64,000 nt of DNA from Caulobacter sp. NIBR1757 (GTDB lineage Bacteria; Pseudomonadota; Alphaproteobacteria; Caulobacterales; Caulobacteraceae). A program made the position numbers and the translations under genes. Positions 9,266-18,648 of the stretch are shown here, one piece after another. Within the stretch, counting starts at the first letter, position 1; the number at the start of each line of letters is the position of its first letter. The notes under the pieces are model-generated. The model searched no databases. It had not been told where the DNA came from and was given only the letters and a program-made list of their open reading frames with translations. Location: contig NZ_CP115463.1 of NCBI RefSeq assembly GCF_027912495.1, positions 3,732,501 to 3,796,500 of the forward strand. The letters run 5' to 3'.

Positions 9266-10558
9266 ATGAGCCTTTCAGCAGCCCTCTCCGCCGCCGTCTC
9301 CAGCCTCAGCGCCCAGAGCGTCGCCCTGGCGGCCATTTCCGAGAACATCGCCAACAGCTCGACCACCGCCTACAAGGTCAAGGGCACGAGCTTCGAGGCC
9401 GTGCTCAGCGGGGTGATGTCGTCCGGTTCCGGCGCCAGCACCTCGGGCGTCAAGGCCCAGACCAGCCAGGCCATGCTGGTCCAGGGGACCATCGCCTCGA
9501 CCTCGGTCGACACCAACATGGCGATCAGCGGCAGCGGCTACTTCGTGGTTTCCGACGACCCGGCCGCCGGCGCCTCGGCCACGGCCTACAGCCGCAACGG
9601 CAGTTTCACCACCGACAGCGACGGCCTGCTGGTCAACAGCGAGGGCTACTACCTGATGGGGTACGCCACCGAGGCGGACGGGACGCTGAGCGGCAGCAAG
9701 ACGCTGAGCAACCTGACCGCCATCGACGTCAGCGCCATCACCAGCCCGGCCCAGGCCACGTCCACCGCGAGTCTGGCCGCCAACCTGCCCTCCAACGCCG
9801 CCATTGGCGACAGCTTCACCTCCAGCACCGAAATCTTCGACAGCCTCGGCAACTCGCACAATCTCGAAGAGACCTGGACCAAGACCGCCGAGAACAGCTG
9901 GACCCTCACCCTGTCCGATCCGACCTCGGCCAGCGATTCCACCACCGCGACCGGCACGGTCAGTCCCAGCAGCTTCACCCTGACCTTCAACGAGTCCGGC
10001 TCCCTGGCCTCGGTCTCGCCGTCGACGACCGACGATGCCGCGGCTATCGCCTTCACCGTCGACTTCTCGACCGGCGCCGCCGACGCTGCCATCACCATGG
10101 ACCTGGGCTCCATCGGCGGCGTCGATGGCCTGACCCAGTATTCCGACACCTCCTCGGACATCGATATCGAGGTCAACCAGGCCAGCCAGGACGGCTACGC
10201 GGCAGGCTCGCTGACCGGCATCAGCATCGGGGACACGGGCCTGGTCACCGCCACCTTCGAGAACGGCGCCAGCCGGGCCATCTACCAGATACCGCTTGCC
10301 ACCTTCACCAACGACGACGGCCTGAGCCAGGTCAGCGGCACCATCTACAAGGCCACCACCCAGGCGGGCCTGCTGAAGCTGTCCCTGCCGGGCGACGGCG
10401 GCGGCAGCCTGGTGACCAGCGCCCTGGAAGGCTCGACCACCGACACCTCCACCGAATTCAACAAGATGATCATCGCCCAGCAGGCCTATTCGGCAGCCAG
10501 CCAGGTGGTCACCACAGCCAACAGCATGTTCGACACGCTGCTGCAGGCGGTGCGCTGA
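9266..10558 (+). CDS. flgE: Flagellar hook protein FlgE
   Basis: A 430-aa axial protein that builds the hook. The N-terminus (MSLSAALSAAVSSLSAQS, then ISENIANSSTTAYK) and the C-terminal FlgE/FlgK-type helix (EFNKMIIAQQAYSAASQVV) are the conserved D0 elements. The central region has the hook beta domains, including a DSLGNSHNLEETWTK stretch. The start at 9266 lies eight bases after flgD. An open frame extends upstream inside flgD, but homology begins exactly here. Confidence 0.93.
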   Translation: MSLSAALSAAVSSLSAQSVALAAISENIANSSTTAYKVKGTSFEAVLSGVMSSGSGASTSGVKAQTSQAMLVQGTIASTSVDTNMAISGSGYFVVSDDPAAGASATAYSRNGSFTTDSDGLLVNSEGYYLMGYATEADGTLSGSKTLSNLTAIDVSAITSPAQATSTASLAANLPSNAAIGDSFTSSTEIFDSLGNSHNLEETWTKTAENSWTLTLSDPTSASDSTTATGTVSPSSFTLTFNESGSLASVSPSTTDDAAAIAFTVDFSTGAADAAITMDLGSIGGVDGLTQYSDTSSDIDIEVNQASQDGYAAGSLTGISIGDTGLVTATFENGASRAIYQIPLATFTNDDGLSQVSGTIYKATTQAGLLKLSLPGDGGGSLVTSALEGSTTDTSTEFNKMIIAQQAYSAASQVVTTANSMFDTLLQAVR

Positions 10559-10560
10559 TC

Positions 10561-10872
10561 ATGGGCCGGATCCATCGCCTGATCGCCCGCGCCGCCACCG
10601 TGCGCGGCGAGGACGCGGCCCCGGTCATCGCCTCGATCGACGAGGCGCGGGCGGTGGCCAACGACATCGCGCGGGCGCTGAATGCGCTGGACGGGCGCGA
10701 GCGGTTCCTTCTGCAGACAGGCCTGGCCGATCTGGAGCGGGCGCTGCGCGACGAGGTCGCGGGGCTCGAGAACCGAGCGCGGGAAACCCGGGAGGAAATC
10801 TCCCGTGTGACCCGCGGGCTGAACGCCGCCCGCGCCTACGGCCGTCCCACGCACGGACGGCCGAAGGGCTAG
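10561..10872 (+). CDS. 103-aa helical protein between flgE and flgK
   Basis: A basic protein, predicted nearly all helix (long Ala/Arg/Glu-rich heptads from about residue 20 to 95, including LLQTGLADLERALRDEVAGL). It begins two bases after flgE stops and ends three bases before flgK starts, so it is surely co-expressed with them. Position, size and helicity would fit a FlgN-like export chaperone for FlgK and FlgL. No diagnostic motif is visible, and FlgN proteins are usually nearer 140 aa, so this is only a suggestion. Confidence 0.7.
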   Translation: MGRIHRLIARAATVRGEDAAPVIASIDEARAVANDIARALNALDGRERFLLQTGLADLERALRDEVAGLENRARETREEISRVTRGLNAARAYGRPTHGRPKG

Positions 10873-10875
10873 GCG

Positions 10876-12570
10876 ATGTCGCTGGCCTCGATCATCACCA
10901 GCGCCTCGACGGCGCTGCGCAACACCCAGTACGCCACCTCGGTGGCCGGCCAGAACGTCGCCAACGCCGACGCCGCCGGCTATACCACCAAGACCTACAC
11001 GGCCACGGCCACGACGGCCGGGGTGTCGCTGGCCACGGGCACGCTGACCCGGGCGGCGAGCGTCTATCTCCTCAAGAGCATCGTTTCGGGTTCGGCGGCG
11101 GCCGGCTCGGCCAGCGTCGTCGACAGCTATATGCAGCTCTACGACGCCGCCCTCGGCCAGGTGAACGACGGCGGCGATCTGTCCAGTCTGACCACCGCCT
11201 TCCAGACCGCCCTGACCGACCTGGCCTCGTCCCAGACCAGCGCCACGCGCACCGCCGTGGTCTCGGCGGCCGGCGACCTGGCCGATTCGCTCAACGGCCT
11301 GTCGGCGGAAATCCAGAGCCTGCGCACCCAGGCCGACCAGGACATCGCGACCGCCGTCGGGGAGGTCAACAGGGCGCTGCAGTCCCTGCAGGGGATCAAC
11401 GACCAGATCGTCCAGGCCACCGCGGCCGGGGGCGACACCGCCACCCTGTTCGACGCCCGCGACCAGGCGCTGACCACCCTGTCAGGCTTGATGGGCGTCA
11501 CCTATTTCGTCAGCTCGGACGGTCGCGCCAACGTCTACACCACAAGCGGCGAACAGCTGGTCGGCAGCCAGGCGGCCACCCTCAACTACGCGGCCGCCGG
11601 CAAGCTGGGGGCCGAGGCGACCTATCCCGAGACGCTCGGCGGCATCACCCTGAACGGCAGGGACATCACCGCCGGGATCGCCAGCGGCAGCCTGGGCGGA
11701 CTGATCAGCCTGCGCGACGATAGTCTGGTCGAGGAACAGGACGCCCTAGACGCCTTCGCCGCCGCCCTGATCGCCCAGGTCAACGCCGCCGCCGCCGACG
11801 GCTCGGCCTATCCGCCGCCGACCAGCCTGACCGGGGCGACGACTTTGGCCGGCGGCGATGCGATCACCGCCAGCGGCTCGGTGCGGATCTCGTTGCTGGC
11901 TTCGGACGGAACGGTCAGCAGCAGCGCCGACCTCGACCTGTCGTCAGTGTCCACCGTCGCCGGTCTGGTGAGCCTGCTGAACGGCGTCAGCGGGGTGAGC
12001 GCCAGCCTGGACGACTCCGGCAAGATCGTGATCGCCAGCAGCAACGGGACCAGCGGCATCGCGCTGGGGGCCCTGGACAGCGACGTCGGCGGCCAGAGCC
12101 TGGCGGCCTTCCTCGGCCTCAACGCGGTGTTTACCGGCGACGACGCCGGCGCCATCGGCGTCAGCAGCGCGCTCACCAGGAACGCCGGCCTGCTGGTCAC
12201 AGGCGTCTTGACCGAGACGGGCCTGGCGTCCGGCAATTCCGACGCCGTCACCGCCTTGTCGGCGGCCCTGGACAGCGACATCGGCTTTGCCGAGGCTGGC
12301 GGTCTGTCGGCGCGGCGCAGCAGCCTGGCGGACTATGCGACCGACTTCGTCTCCAATGCCGCGGGCCGGGTATCGACGGCGTCGAGCGCGGCGACGCGGA
12401 CCAGTTCTGTTCTGGAGTACAGCACCTCGGCCCTGACCAACCTGACCGGCGTGAACCTCGACGAACAGACGGCGCTGATGACCCAGCTGCAGAACCAGTA
12501 CCAGGTTACCGCCCAGCTGATCACCACGGCCCGGTCGATGTTCGACAGCCTGCTGTCGATGATGAACTGA
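10876..12570 (+). CDS. flgK: Flagellar hook-filament junction protein FlgK (HAP1)
   Basis: A 564-aa axial protein that joins hook and filament. The N-terminal D0 has ALRNTQYATSVAGQNVANAD with YTTKTYTA. The C-terminal helix has NLDEQTALMTQLQNQYQVTAQLI and ends RSMFDSLLSMMN. The middle is Ala/Ser/Gly-rich beta structure. Export is through the flagellar apparatus. The stop codon overlaps the flgL start by one base, so the two are coupled. Confidence 0.94.
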   Translation: MSLASIITSASTALRNTQYATSVAGQNVANADAAGYTTKTYTATATTAGVSLATGTLTRAASVYLLKSIVSGSAAAGSASVVDSYMQLYDAALGQVNDGGDLSSLTTAFQTALTDLASSQTSATRTAVVSAAGDLADSLNGLSAEIQSLRTQADQDIATAVGEVNRALQSLQGINDQIVQATAAGGDTATLFDARDQALTTLSGLMGVTYFVSSDGRANVYTTSGEQLVGSQAATLNYAAAGKLGAEATYPETLGGITLNGRDITAGIASGSLGGLISLRDDSLVEEQDALDAFAAALIAQVNAAAADGSAYPPPTSLTGATTLAGGDAITASGSVRISLLASDGTVSSSADLDLSSVSTVAGLVSLLNGVSGVSASLDDSGKIVIASSNGTSGIALGALDSDVGGQSLAAFLGLNAVFTGDDAGAIGVSSALTRNAGLLVTGVLTETGLASGNSDAVTALSAALDSDIGFAEAGGLSARRSSLADYATDFVSNAAGRVSTASSAATRTSSVLEYSTSALTNLTGVNLDEQTALMTQLQNQYQVTAQLITTARSMFDSLLSMMN

Positions 12571-13454
12571 TGATCGGCCGCATCGCCACCTTCGCGAACA
12601 GTTCGAGCCTGATGGCGTCCGGCCTGTCGCTGCAGGCCAAGTTGGCCGAGGCGCAGGCCCAGCAGGCCAGCAGCCTGAAGGCCAGCACCTATGGAGGCCT
12701 TTCGGGCGACGCCGGCAAGGTGCTGTCGCTGACCGGCAGGACCGCCCGGCTGGAGGCCGAAAGCACGGCGGCGACGGCGGCCGTCTCCATCATGGAACAG
12801 AGCTACAGCGTGCTGGGCGAGATCACCGACCTGGCCACCACCATCCGCGCCGAGCTGTCCTCGCGGATGAGCGCCACCGCCGACCTCACCGATCTGGCCT
12901 CCCTGGCCGACGACTGGCTGACCACCCTGGGCGAACTGCTCAACAGCAAGGCCGGCGACAGCTATCTGTTCAGCGGCCAGGCCGCCGACCGCGCGGCCGT
13001 CGACCTGACCACGCTCGACTTCACCGATGAGACCAGCACGGACTATTTCAAGGGTGCGTCGGCGCCGATGAGCTTCACCACGGCTACGGGCCGAAGCATC
13101 GCCCTGTCGGTCAGCGCCGATGGCGATGGCTTCCAGAGCATGATCCGGGCGCTGAGCCTGCTGACCACCGCCAGCACATCGACCGAGGTTTCAACCGCCT
13201 ACGACCTCCTGAGCGACGGTCTCACCGCCGTGGCGGCCGACCAGGAGGCGCTGTCGGCGCGGACCAGCGCCTTGAGCGACTACCAAGCCCGGATGGACAC
13301 CCAGGCCGGCGTGCTCGAGGCCATGACCACCGAACTGGCCGGCGCGGATCTCGCCGAGGCGACGGTCAAGGTGACCAACTATCAGACGCAGCTGGAGACG
13401 CTGTATTCGACCCTGTCGGCGCTCTCGAAGGTCAAGCTGATCGACTACCTCTAG
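12570..13454 (+). CDS. flgL: Flagellar hook-filament junction protein FlgL (HAP3)
   Basis: A 294-aa flagellin-like junction protein following flgK in coupled arrangement. Flagellin-type terminal helices are present: N-terminal ANSSSLMASGLSLQAKLAEAQ, and C-terminal ATVKVTNYQTQLETLYSTLSAL. The central KAGDSYLFSGQAADR segment is typical of FlgL. It closes the plus-strand operon, and 220 bp without a recognisable feature follow. Confidence 0.92.
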   Translation: MIGRIATFANSSSLMASGLSLQAKLAEAQAQQASSLKASTYGGLSGDAGKVLSLTGRTARLEAESTAATAAVSIMEQSYSVLGEITDLATTIRAELSSRMSATADLTDLASLADDWLTTLGELLNSKAGDSYLFSGQAADRAAVDLTTLDFTDETSTDYFKGASAPMSFTTATGRSIALSVSADGDGFQSMIRALSLLTTASTSTEVSTAYDLLSDGLTAVAADQEALSARTSALSDYQARMDTQAGVLEAMTTELAGADLAEATVKVTNYQTQLETLYSTLSALSKVKLIDYL

Positions 13455-13674
13455 AGACCGCGCTGCAGCTTGCCGAGCAGCGCCGTGCGGTTGAGGTGCG
13501 GAGAAAGAATGCCGCCGGACTGCCCACTCCGCCATTGCCCGGCGAAACCTGCTTTGAGTCGCCCGACCTTGCTCAACGCGCCCAGTCGGGCTGACGACGT
13601 CATTCGGCTAACGGTTGCAACTTGGGTACATTTTACCTTAGACTGTGACTCCAGCCGGGACCGTCAGGGGCACC

Positions 13675-14895
13675 ATGCGCGGCTACCCGTACGCCTTCTA
13701 CGTCGCGCTGGATGGCAATGGCGCCAATGGCCTCGAAGGCATGGCCGGGATGTGCCTGTTCCACTACGACCCGGCCACCGGCGGCTTCGCCTGGAAGGTG
13801 ACCTACTACGACGGCGTCGCGGCGGGTCACGCCTGTTCCGTCAACCCGTCCGGCACGGTGGGCTTTCTGGGTAACGCCGGGCAGCACCTGATGTTCTTCG
13901 ACGCCGCCACGCTCGACGAGGTGGCGCGGGTATCCACCCTGCGATTCGAAACTCCCGACACCTCGCTGCAGGGCAGCACCCACCTGGCCTGGCTGGACGA
14001 CCGTCGCTTCATCACGGCCATCGGCCGTCATTTCTGGCGGTTCTCGCTCGACGACCTGGAAAACCCCGAGCAGCTCGAGCCGCACGGCGTCCGCCTGCCC
14101 CATGCGATGAAGCTGTCGGCCTCCGGCCGTTACCTCTGCTACGGGGCGATGGACGACCCCAGCCGCGGGCGCCGCGGCGAGGCCCGGCACGTCGGGGTCC
14201 GCGACATGGAGACCGGCGAGGTCACCGTCATCAAGCTGCCGACCACCTGCTGGCACATTCTGCCGCACAGGACCGAGGAGGTGTTCTACGCCATCTCCTT
14301 CCGCGTCGCGCCGATGGACCGGGTCGATTATCACGAGTGGGGCATGGCCTATCTCAAGGAGTATGTCTTCGAGATCGATCTGGCGACCAAACGGGTTCGG
14401 CGTCACTGGGCGACCGGGCGCGAGACCCCGGCGCACATCAACTCGGACATCACCATGTCCAACGATGAGCTGATCTTCTGCAACGGCGGCAGCCAGTCGA
14501 TCCTGTTCCTGGACCTGGGCGACATGGCCAGGTACCGGATCATCGACGAGCGGCCCGATGTCGCCGCCCTGGCCCAGAGGCCGCGCGAGGTGGCGACCCA
14601 GGCCTACGACGTCCTGGCGCGCGGCAATCTGTTCGGCAATTCACAACACATCCTGGGGGCGCTGCGCGTCAGCCGCTTCTCGCTGCTGGACTCGGTCTAC
14701 GCCTGCCAGCTGTCGGCCGACCAGCGGCTGCTGTTCACCGCCAACCGCGGGCTGAACCACATCAGCATCTACGACTATCCCTCCAACACCCTGCGCCTGC
14801 GGGCGCCGATGCCGGACATCCAGGAGTTCGCTCCCGAAGTCTCGCCGCTGTCGGACCCGCGGCTGGGGTTCCATCACGGGGTGCTGGTCGGCTGA
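13675..14895 (+). CDS. Unknown beta-propeller-like protein (406 aa)
   Basis: I do not recognise the family. The protein has repeated blades of roughly 40-60 residues, such as GMCLFHYDPATGGFAWKVTY, NAGQHLMFFDAATLDEVARV, HVGVRDMETGEVTVIKLP and EVFEIDLATKRVRRHW-like strands. This pattern of an observed value followed by a descriptor loop is typical of six- or seven-bladed propellers. There is no signal peptide, so it is probably cytoplasmic. The ATG at 13675 has AGGGG just upstream; an in-frame GTG at 13645 is possible. The end overlaps the convergent SRPBCC gene by 22 bp. A link to the neighbouring operon is plausible but unproven. Confidence 0.75.
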   Translation: MRGYPYAFYVALDGNGANGLEGMAGMCLFHYDPATGGFAWKVTYYDGVAAGHACSVNPSGTVGFLGNAGQHLMFFDAATLDEVARVSTLRFETPDTSLQGSTHLAWLDDRRFITAIGRHFWRFSLDDLENPEQLEPHGVRLPHAMKLSASGRYLCYGAMDDPSRGRRGEARHVGVRDMETGEVTVIKLPTTCWHILPHRTEEVFYAISFRVAPMDRVDYHEWGMAYLKEYVFEIDLATKRVRRHWATGRETPAHINSDITMSNDELIFCNGGSQSILFLDLGDMARYRIIDERPDVAALAQRPREVATQAYDVLARGNLFGNSQHILGALRVSRFSLLDSVYACQLSADQRLLFTANRGLNHISIYDYPSNTLRLRAPMPDIQEFAPEVSPLSDPRLGFHHGVLVG

Positions 14896-15428
14896 TCGCC
14901 CTGCTCCAGCAGCTCGCCGATAGCCTCGACCGTCTTGCGGAAATTCCTCGGAATGATGGTGCCGATCAGCATCTCGACGGCGGACGAGGCCGGCGCCCGC
15001 CAGGCCAGCGGCACGCTCAACAGGGCGCTGGGGTCGATATCGAGCTGGCCCTCGAACTGAGCGCGGGTGCCCCGCCCGCCCATGGCCGGTTCGAAGCGGG
15101 TGACGCCTCGACAGTCGATCGCCTCGCCCATGAAATAGGGCTCGATCCGCCAGCGGCAGGCGCTTAGGTCGGCCTCCCATTCGGCATGGTCCAGCCAGCC
15201 CAGCTTGTCCCTGGTGACGACATTGCCCAGGGCCGGCGGCAGGGTGGGATTGACTCGCCACTCGTTGACCAGGGCGATGCCGCCGTCGGGGCTCTCGATG
15301 CGCCGAACCATGTCGATCCGCTCGACATGCTCCAGCGACGGGGCGACCTTCGACATCAGGTCGCGCACGGCCAGGGCGACATCCCGGGGCGGGTGGCGCA
15401 GGCCCACCAGACAGCGGAAGTCCTTCAT
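14874..15428 (-). CDS. SRPBCC/START-like protein (184 aa)
   Basis: The last gene of a seven-gene coupled operon. The fold looks SRPBCC-like (lipid- or small-molecule-binding helix-grip). It begins with a strand and helix (KDFRCLVGLRHPPRDVALAVRDLM), continues with strands around NEWRVNPTLPPAL, and ends with a long amphipathic helix (ASSAVEMLIGTIIPRNFRKTVEAIGELLEQ). The start at 15428 overlaps the epimerase stop in an ATGA arrangement. Such proteins bind hydrophobic ligands. Its pairing with an NAD-dependent epimerase and a second SRPBCC domain in the DUF362 protein hints at modification of a lipophilic compound. Confidence 0.72.
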   Translation of the reverse strand: MKDFRCLVGLRHPPRDVALAVRDLMSKVAPSLEHVERIDMVRRIESPDGGIALVNEWRVNPTLPPALGNVVTRDKLGWLDHAEWEADLSACRWRIEPYFMGEAIDCRGVTRFEPAMGGRGTRAQFEGQLDIDPSALLSVPLAWRAPASSAVEMLIGTIIPRNFRKTVEAIGELLEQGDQPTSTP

Positions 15429-16510
15429 GCCGCCGCCCCGCATTTCAACGACGCCTCGGCCTCGCTGGCCGCTCGCCGCGCCTCATGCACCTCGCGCGCC
15501 AGCCGCATGCTGGCCCGGGTCTCGCGCGAGATGTGGGGCCCGGGCGACAGCCACGCCAGGGCGTCGGCCAGGGCGTCGCGGGCCGGGCGCGGGCTGTAGC
15601 CGAGGGCGGCGGCCCGGGCATGGCTGTACCAATAGTAGCGGCCGACCATCCGGGCCTGGGCGCGGGTGGCCAGGGGCGTCGATCCGGTCAGCCGGGCGCG
15701 GGCCTCCTCGGCCAGGGCCAGGCCCAGGCAGGCGACGGCGCTGGCCTCGCCGCGCGGCGGCGGCACGCCGGCCAGTTGGGCGACCAAGGCATGGATGCGG
15801 CTCCAGGTCAGATTCTCGGAACCCAGCAGGTAGCGTTCGCCCGGCGTCCCGTGGCGCGCCAGGAGCAGGTGGCCGGCGGCGATGTCGCGCACCGAGACGA
15901 TGTTGCAGCCGCCGCCCCAGGTCAGGCTCAACGGATCGGCCAGGTAGCTGGTGATCACCCCGTTGCTGGGGCCAAGGCTGGCGCCGAACGGACCCACGCT
16001 CATGGTCGGGCAGGCGAAGACGATCTCCACGCCCAACCTGCCGGCGAGCAGCAGAGCCTCTCGCTCCTGGCTGATCTTGGCCAGCACATAGGCCGGCTCG
16101 TCGGGGTCGTCCTGGCAGGTGAAGGTCTCGTCGCGAACCTCCTGCCGGGTCGAGGCGCCCAGCGTCACCGAGGATGAGGTCATCACCACCCGCCTGACGC
16201 CGGCTGTGGCGGCCGCTCGCAGGACATTGGCGCTGCCCTCGATGGCCGTGCGCGCCATGGCCCCGGGCTCATGGCCCCAGTAGCTGAAGGCCACGGCGGT
16301 GTGGAAGACGACCTCCTGCCCCGCCATGGCCGGCTCCAGCGAATCCGGATCGAGGACGTCCCCGAAGGCCAGCGTGATCGGCAGGGCGGCGATCGACTCG
16401 ATATCGGCGGCCGGGCGCACGAAGGCCGTGACCGTCAGGCCCTGGCGCAGCAGCTCGCGCACCAGGTTGGCCCCGATCAGGCCATTGGCGCCGGTGACCA
16501 GGGCCCTCAT
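15425..16510 (-). CDS. NAD-dependent epimerase/dehydratase (extended SDR)
   Basis: A 361-aa Rossmann-fold enzyme. The nucleotide motif TGANGLIGANLVREL is at residues 6-20, and the catalytic YVLAK (YxxxK) lies after a SSSVTLGA segment. The overall pattern resembles extended short-chain dehydrogenases such as dihydroflavonol reductase or 3-beta-hydroxysteroid dehydrogenase-like proteins. The substrate cannot be told from sequence alone. The start overlaps the stop of the DUF362 gene by four bases, and the end overlaps the SRPBCC gene start. A final Ala/Glu-rich helix extends past the usual domain. Confidence 0.85.
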   Translation of the reverse strand: MRALVTGANGLIGANLVRELLRQGLTVTAFVRPAADIESIAALPITLAFGDVLDPDSLEPAMAGQEVVFHTAVAFSYWGHEPGAMARTAIEGSANVLRAAATAGVRRVVMTSSSVTLGASTRQEVRDETFTCQDDPDEPAYVLAKISQEREALLLAGRLGVEIVFACPTMSVGPFGASLGPSNGVITSYLADPLSLTWGGGCNIVSVRDIAAGHLLLARHGTPGERYLLGSENLTWSRIHALVAQLAGVPPPRGEASAVACLGLALAEEARARLTGSTPLATRAQARMVGRYYWYSHARAAALGYSPRPARDALADALAWLSPGPHISRETRASMRLAREVHEARRAASEAEASLKCGAAA

Positions 16511-18648
16511 GACCGCGTCCCGGCGTCGATGTCGGCGGCGTGGCGCAGGTCGCGCAACAGGCCCGCGACCCTGGCCGGCACGGCGCCGCGCGCCGCCTGC
16601 GCCGAGGTCGCGCCGTCGAAGTGCCGAAAGCCGTCGGCGTCGATGCGCACCGGCTCGGGCCGCCCGCCCGGGGCCGGCGGGAAGGCGTTCTTCAGCATGG
16701 CCGCCAGATCGAGGGCGCCGCCCTCCTGAACCTTGCGGGCCAGTTCGGTCAGTCGCTCGACCGGCAGCGGTTCGCCCTCCGCCGCGTCCGACCACGGCCG
16801 ACCGATGCGCACGTCACGGCCCTCCGCGACGGCCTCGAGGTTGGCGAAGGTGCGCTTGAAGAAGCGGGCGTAGGCCTCGCTGACCAAGGTCCGCTTGAGG
16901 TCCGGCGTCAGCTGCGCGTCGATGGCCGACCACAGGGGCGACAGGCGGAAATGCTGCCGGCCCCAGATGGTCACCAGGGTGTCCTCGCCCACGGCCTCGA
17001 ACGTGACGACGCCGTCGTCGGCCAAGGCCGACTGGTTCTCGCTCTTGACCGTCTTCCAGAACATCCGCTGGCGGCGCGGGCCGTACTCCATTGCCTCGAT
17101 CTTGGTGACGTCGATGGTCACGCCGCCACCGAGCGCCGTGTAGTTGGGCTGCGGCAGGTAGAGGTTGCGCTCGATCTGGCGCAGCGCCCGGCCCTGCTTG
17201 TCGCGGGCGGTGACCAGGGCCTGGCCGCCGATGTAGTCGTTCATAAACTGGATCGTGCGGTGGATCTCGACGGCCTGGCAGAACAGGTCGAACGGCAGGG
17301 CGATGCGCCGGGCGCCGTCAAACAGCACCGCGCCGTCGTCGAAACGCCAGCGAATGCCCTCGGCGTCGGCCCGCAGGCCCCGCAGCAGGTCGGCCTGGGG
17401 CAGCAGTTCGCCGGCCAGGGCGTCGTACTCGCCGTCGCTGACGGCCTCCGGGTCGATGTTCACCGGCGCCTCGCGGCGCCGCAGGGCGTCCTTGTCGAAC
17501 AGCACCCCCCAGGCCTCGCCGGCCTTGCCGACCTCGGCCAGCCAGAGATTGACCAGGGTCAGCAGGCCGCCGTCGAGGTTGACCGCGTCCTGGCCGCCGG
17601 TGTCGGTCAGGGCGTTGTTCAGCCAGTCGGTGGCCGGGTCGCGGAACGGGAACAGTTCCCGGTCGACCTGCTGCAGCACCGGCCGGATCGAGCGGTCGGC
17701 CTCGACGAAGCCGCGCCGGGCGGCGGTGGAGGCCAGCAGGGCCGGATCGACGTTGACCCAGCCCTCATAGGGCTCCAGCGGCCCCAGCATGCGCAGCCCC
17801 GGCGCCTGGCGGGCCTGTCGCAGGCTGGGCGCGGCGAGTGTGGAGACGAAGGGGTCGAGGCCCATCTTCAAGGCCCCCAGATAGTCGGCCAGGGCCGGCG
17901 TCGAGGCGCCGATGACCGCCCCGGTGCGCAGGGCCCGAGGATCGCGGCCGCCGCCGGAGCCATGGCCGCTGACCACGGCGTCGATGAAGGCGAAGTGCGG
18001 CGGGGCCGCCGCGGCCAGGGCGGCGACCACTGCGCCCGGATCGCGGCGGTGGCGGTAGTGGTAGTCCTTGTCGACCTGCGGCAGCACGCTGGCCAGCGTC
18101 GCCAGGCAGAGGGCGTAGCCGTCGTCCTCGTCGGTGCGGTTGGCCGAGAACACCAGCCGCAGCCCGGCCTCGCGCCAGCGGCGCGACAGCCCGGCGCCGG
18201 CCAGCGGGCTGGTCAGCGGGAAGGCTCCCGGCTCGGCGTCCTCGGCCAGGTCGATGACATCGTAGGGGCGGCCCCTGGGGGTCTCGTAGCGGTAGCCAAG
18301 CAGGTCGGCGGCGACGAAAACGTCGCGATTCTCCAGCCAGACGGCGGCGGTCCCGCGGGTCGAGCCGACATCGGCGCTGGTCGCACCCAGGTCGAACAAC
18401 AGGTCCAGAAGGTGCTCGACAAGGGCCGGATCCGTGGCGGCCGGGGACCCCGCCGCATAGGCGTCCAGGGCCGGGACGACGATGGCCGCGCAGTCTCCGG
18501 TCGCCTCGAGGGCGTGGGCGATCAGCGCCGCGGCCGTCGTCCGGAAGCCCGAAAGGGCGATGGCCCGGTCGAGCAGTTCCGCCCCGGAGGCGCGGGGATC
18601 CTGCACGACCACGGCGACGGGCGCCCGCATCGACGCATCAGGCGGCAT
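16507..18648 (-). CDS. DUF362-like protein fused to an SRPBCC-like domain (713 aa)
   Basis: The first half (about residues 1-320) resembles DUF362 proteins. It has VAVVVQDPRASGAELLDRAI, a central VFSANRTDEDDGYALCLATL (normally the 'NLPKLKTH' region of these proteins), and a GAVIGASTPALADYLGALKMGLD end. No [4Fe-4S] cysteine clusters are visible. The second half (about 470-640) has strands TIDVTKIEAMEYGPRRQRMFW and VVTFEAVGEDTLVTIWGRQHF and a long helix, reminiscent of a helix-grip lipid-binding domain. The gene overlaps both neighbours, and an ATG at 18630 is an alternative start. The function is unknown; the domain reading is by eye. Confidence 0.65.
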   Translation of the reverse strand: MPPDASMRAPVAVVVQDPRASGAELLDRAIALSGFRTTAAALIAHALEATGDCAAIVVPALDAYAAGSPAATDPALVEHLLDLLFDLGATSADVGSTRGTAAVWLENRDVFVAADLLGYRYETPRGRPYDVIDLAEDAEPGAFPLTSPLAGAGLSRRWREAGLRLVFSANRTDEDDGYALCLATLASVLPQVDKDYHYRHRRDPGAVVAALAAAAPPHFAFIDAVVSGHGSGGGRDPRALRTGAVIGASTPALADYLGALKMGLDPFVSTLAAPSLRQARQAPGLRMLGPLEPYEGWVNVDPALLASTAARRGFVEADRSIRPVLQQVDRELFPFRDPATDWLNNALTDTGGQDAVNLDGGLLTLVNLWLAEVGKAGEAWGVLFDKDALRRREAPVNIDPEAVSDGEYDALAGELLPQADLLRGLRADAEGIRWRFDDGAVLFDGARRIALPFDLFCQAVEIHRTIQFMNDYIGGQALVTARDKQGRALRQIERNLYLPQPNYTALGGGVTIDVTKIEAMEYGPRRQRMFWKTVKSENQSALADDGVVTFEAVGEDTLVTIWGRQHFRLSPLWSAIDAQLTPDLKRTLVSEAYARFFKRTFANLEAVAEGRDVRIGRPWSDAAEGEPLPVERLTELARKVQEGGALDLAAMLKNAFPPAPGGRPEPVRIDADGFRHFDGATSAQAARGAVPARVAGLLRDLRHAADIDAGTRS

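Noticed and set aside
7522-13454. Flagellar genes as a complete second (lateral) flagellar system
   Set aside because: Basal body, export and motor genes are absent from the window, so only hook and filament genes can be claimed.
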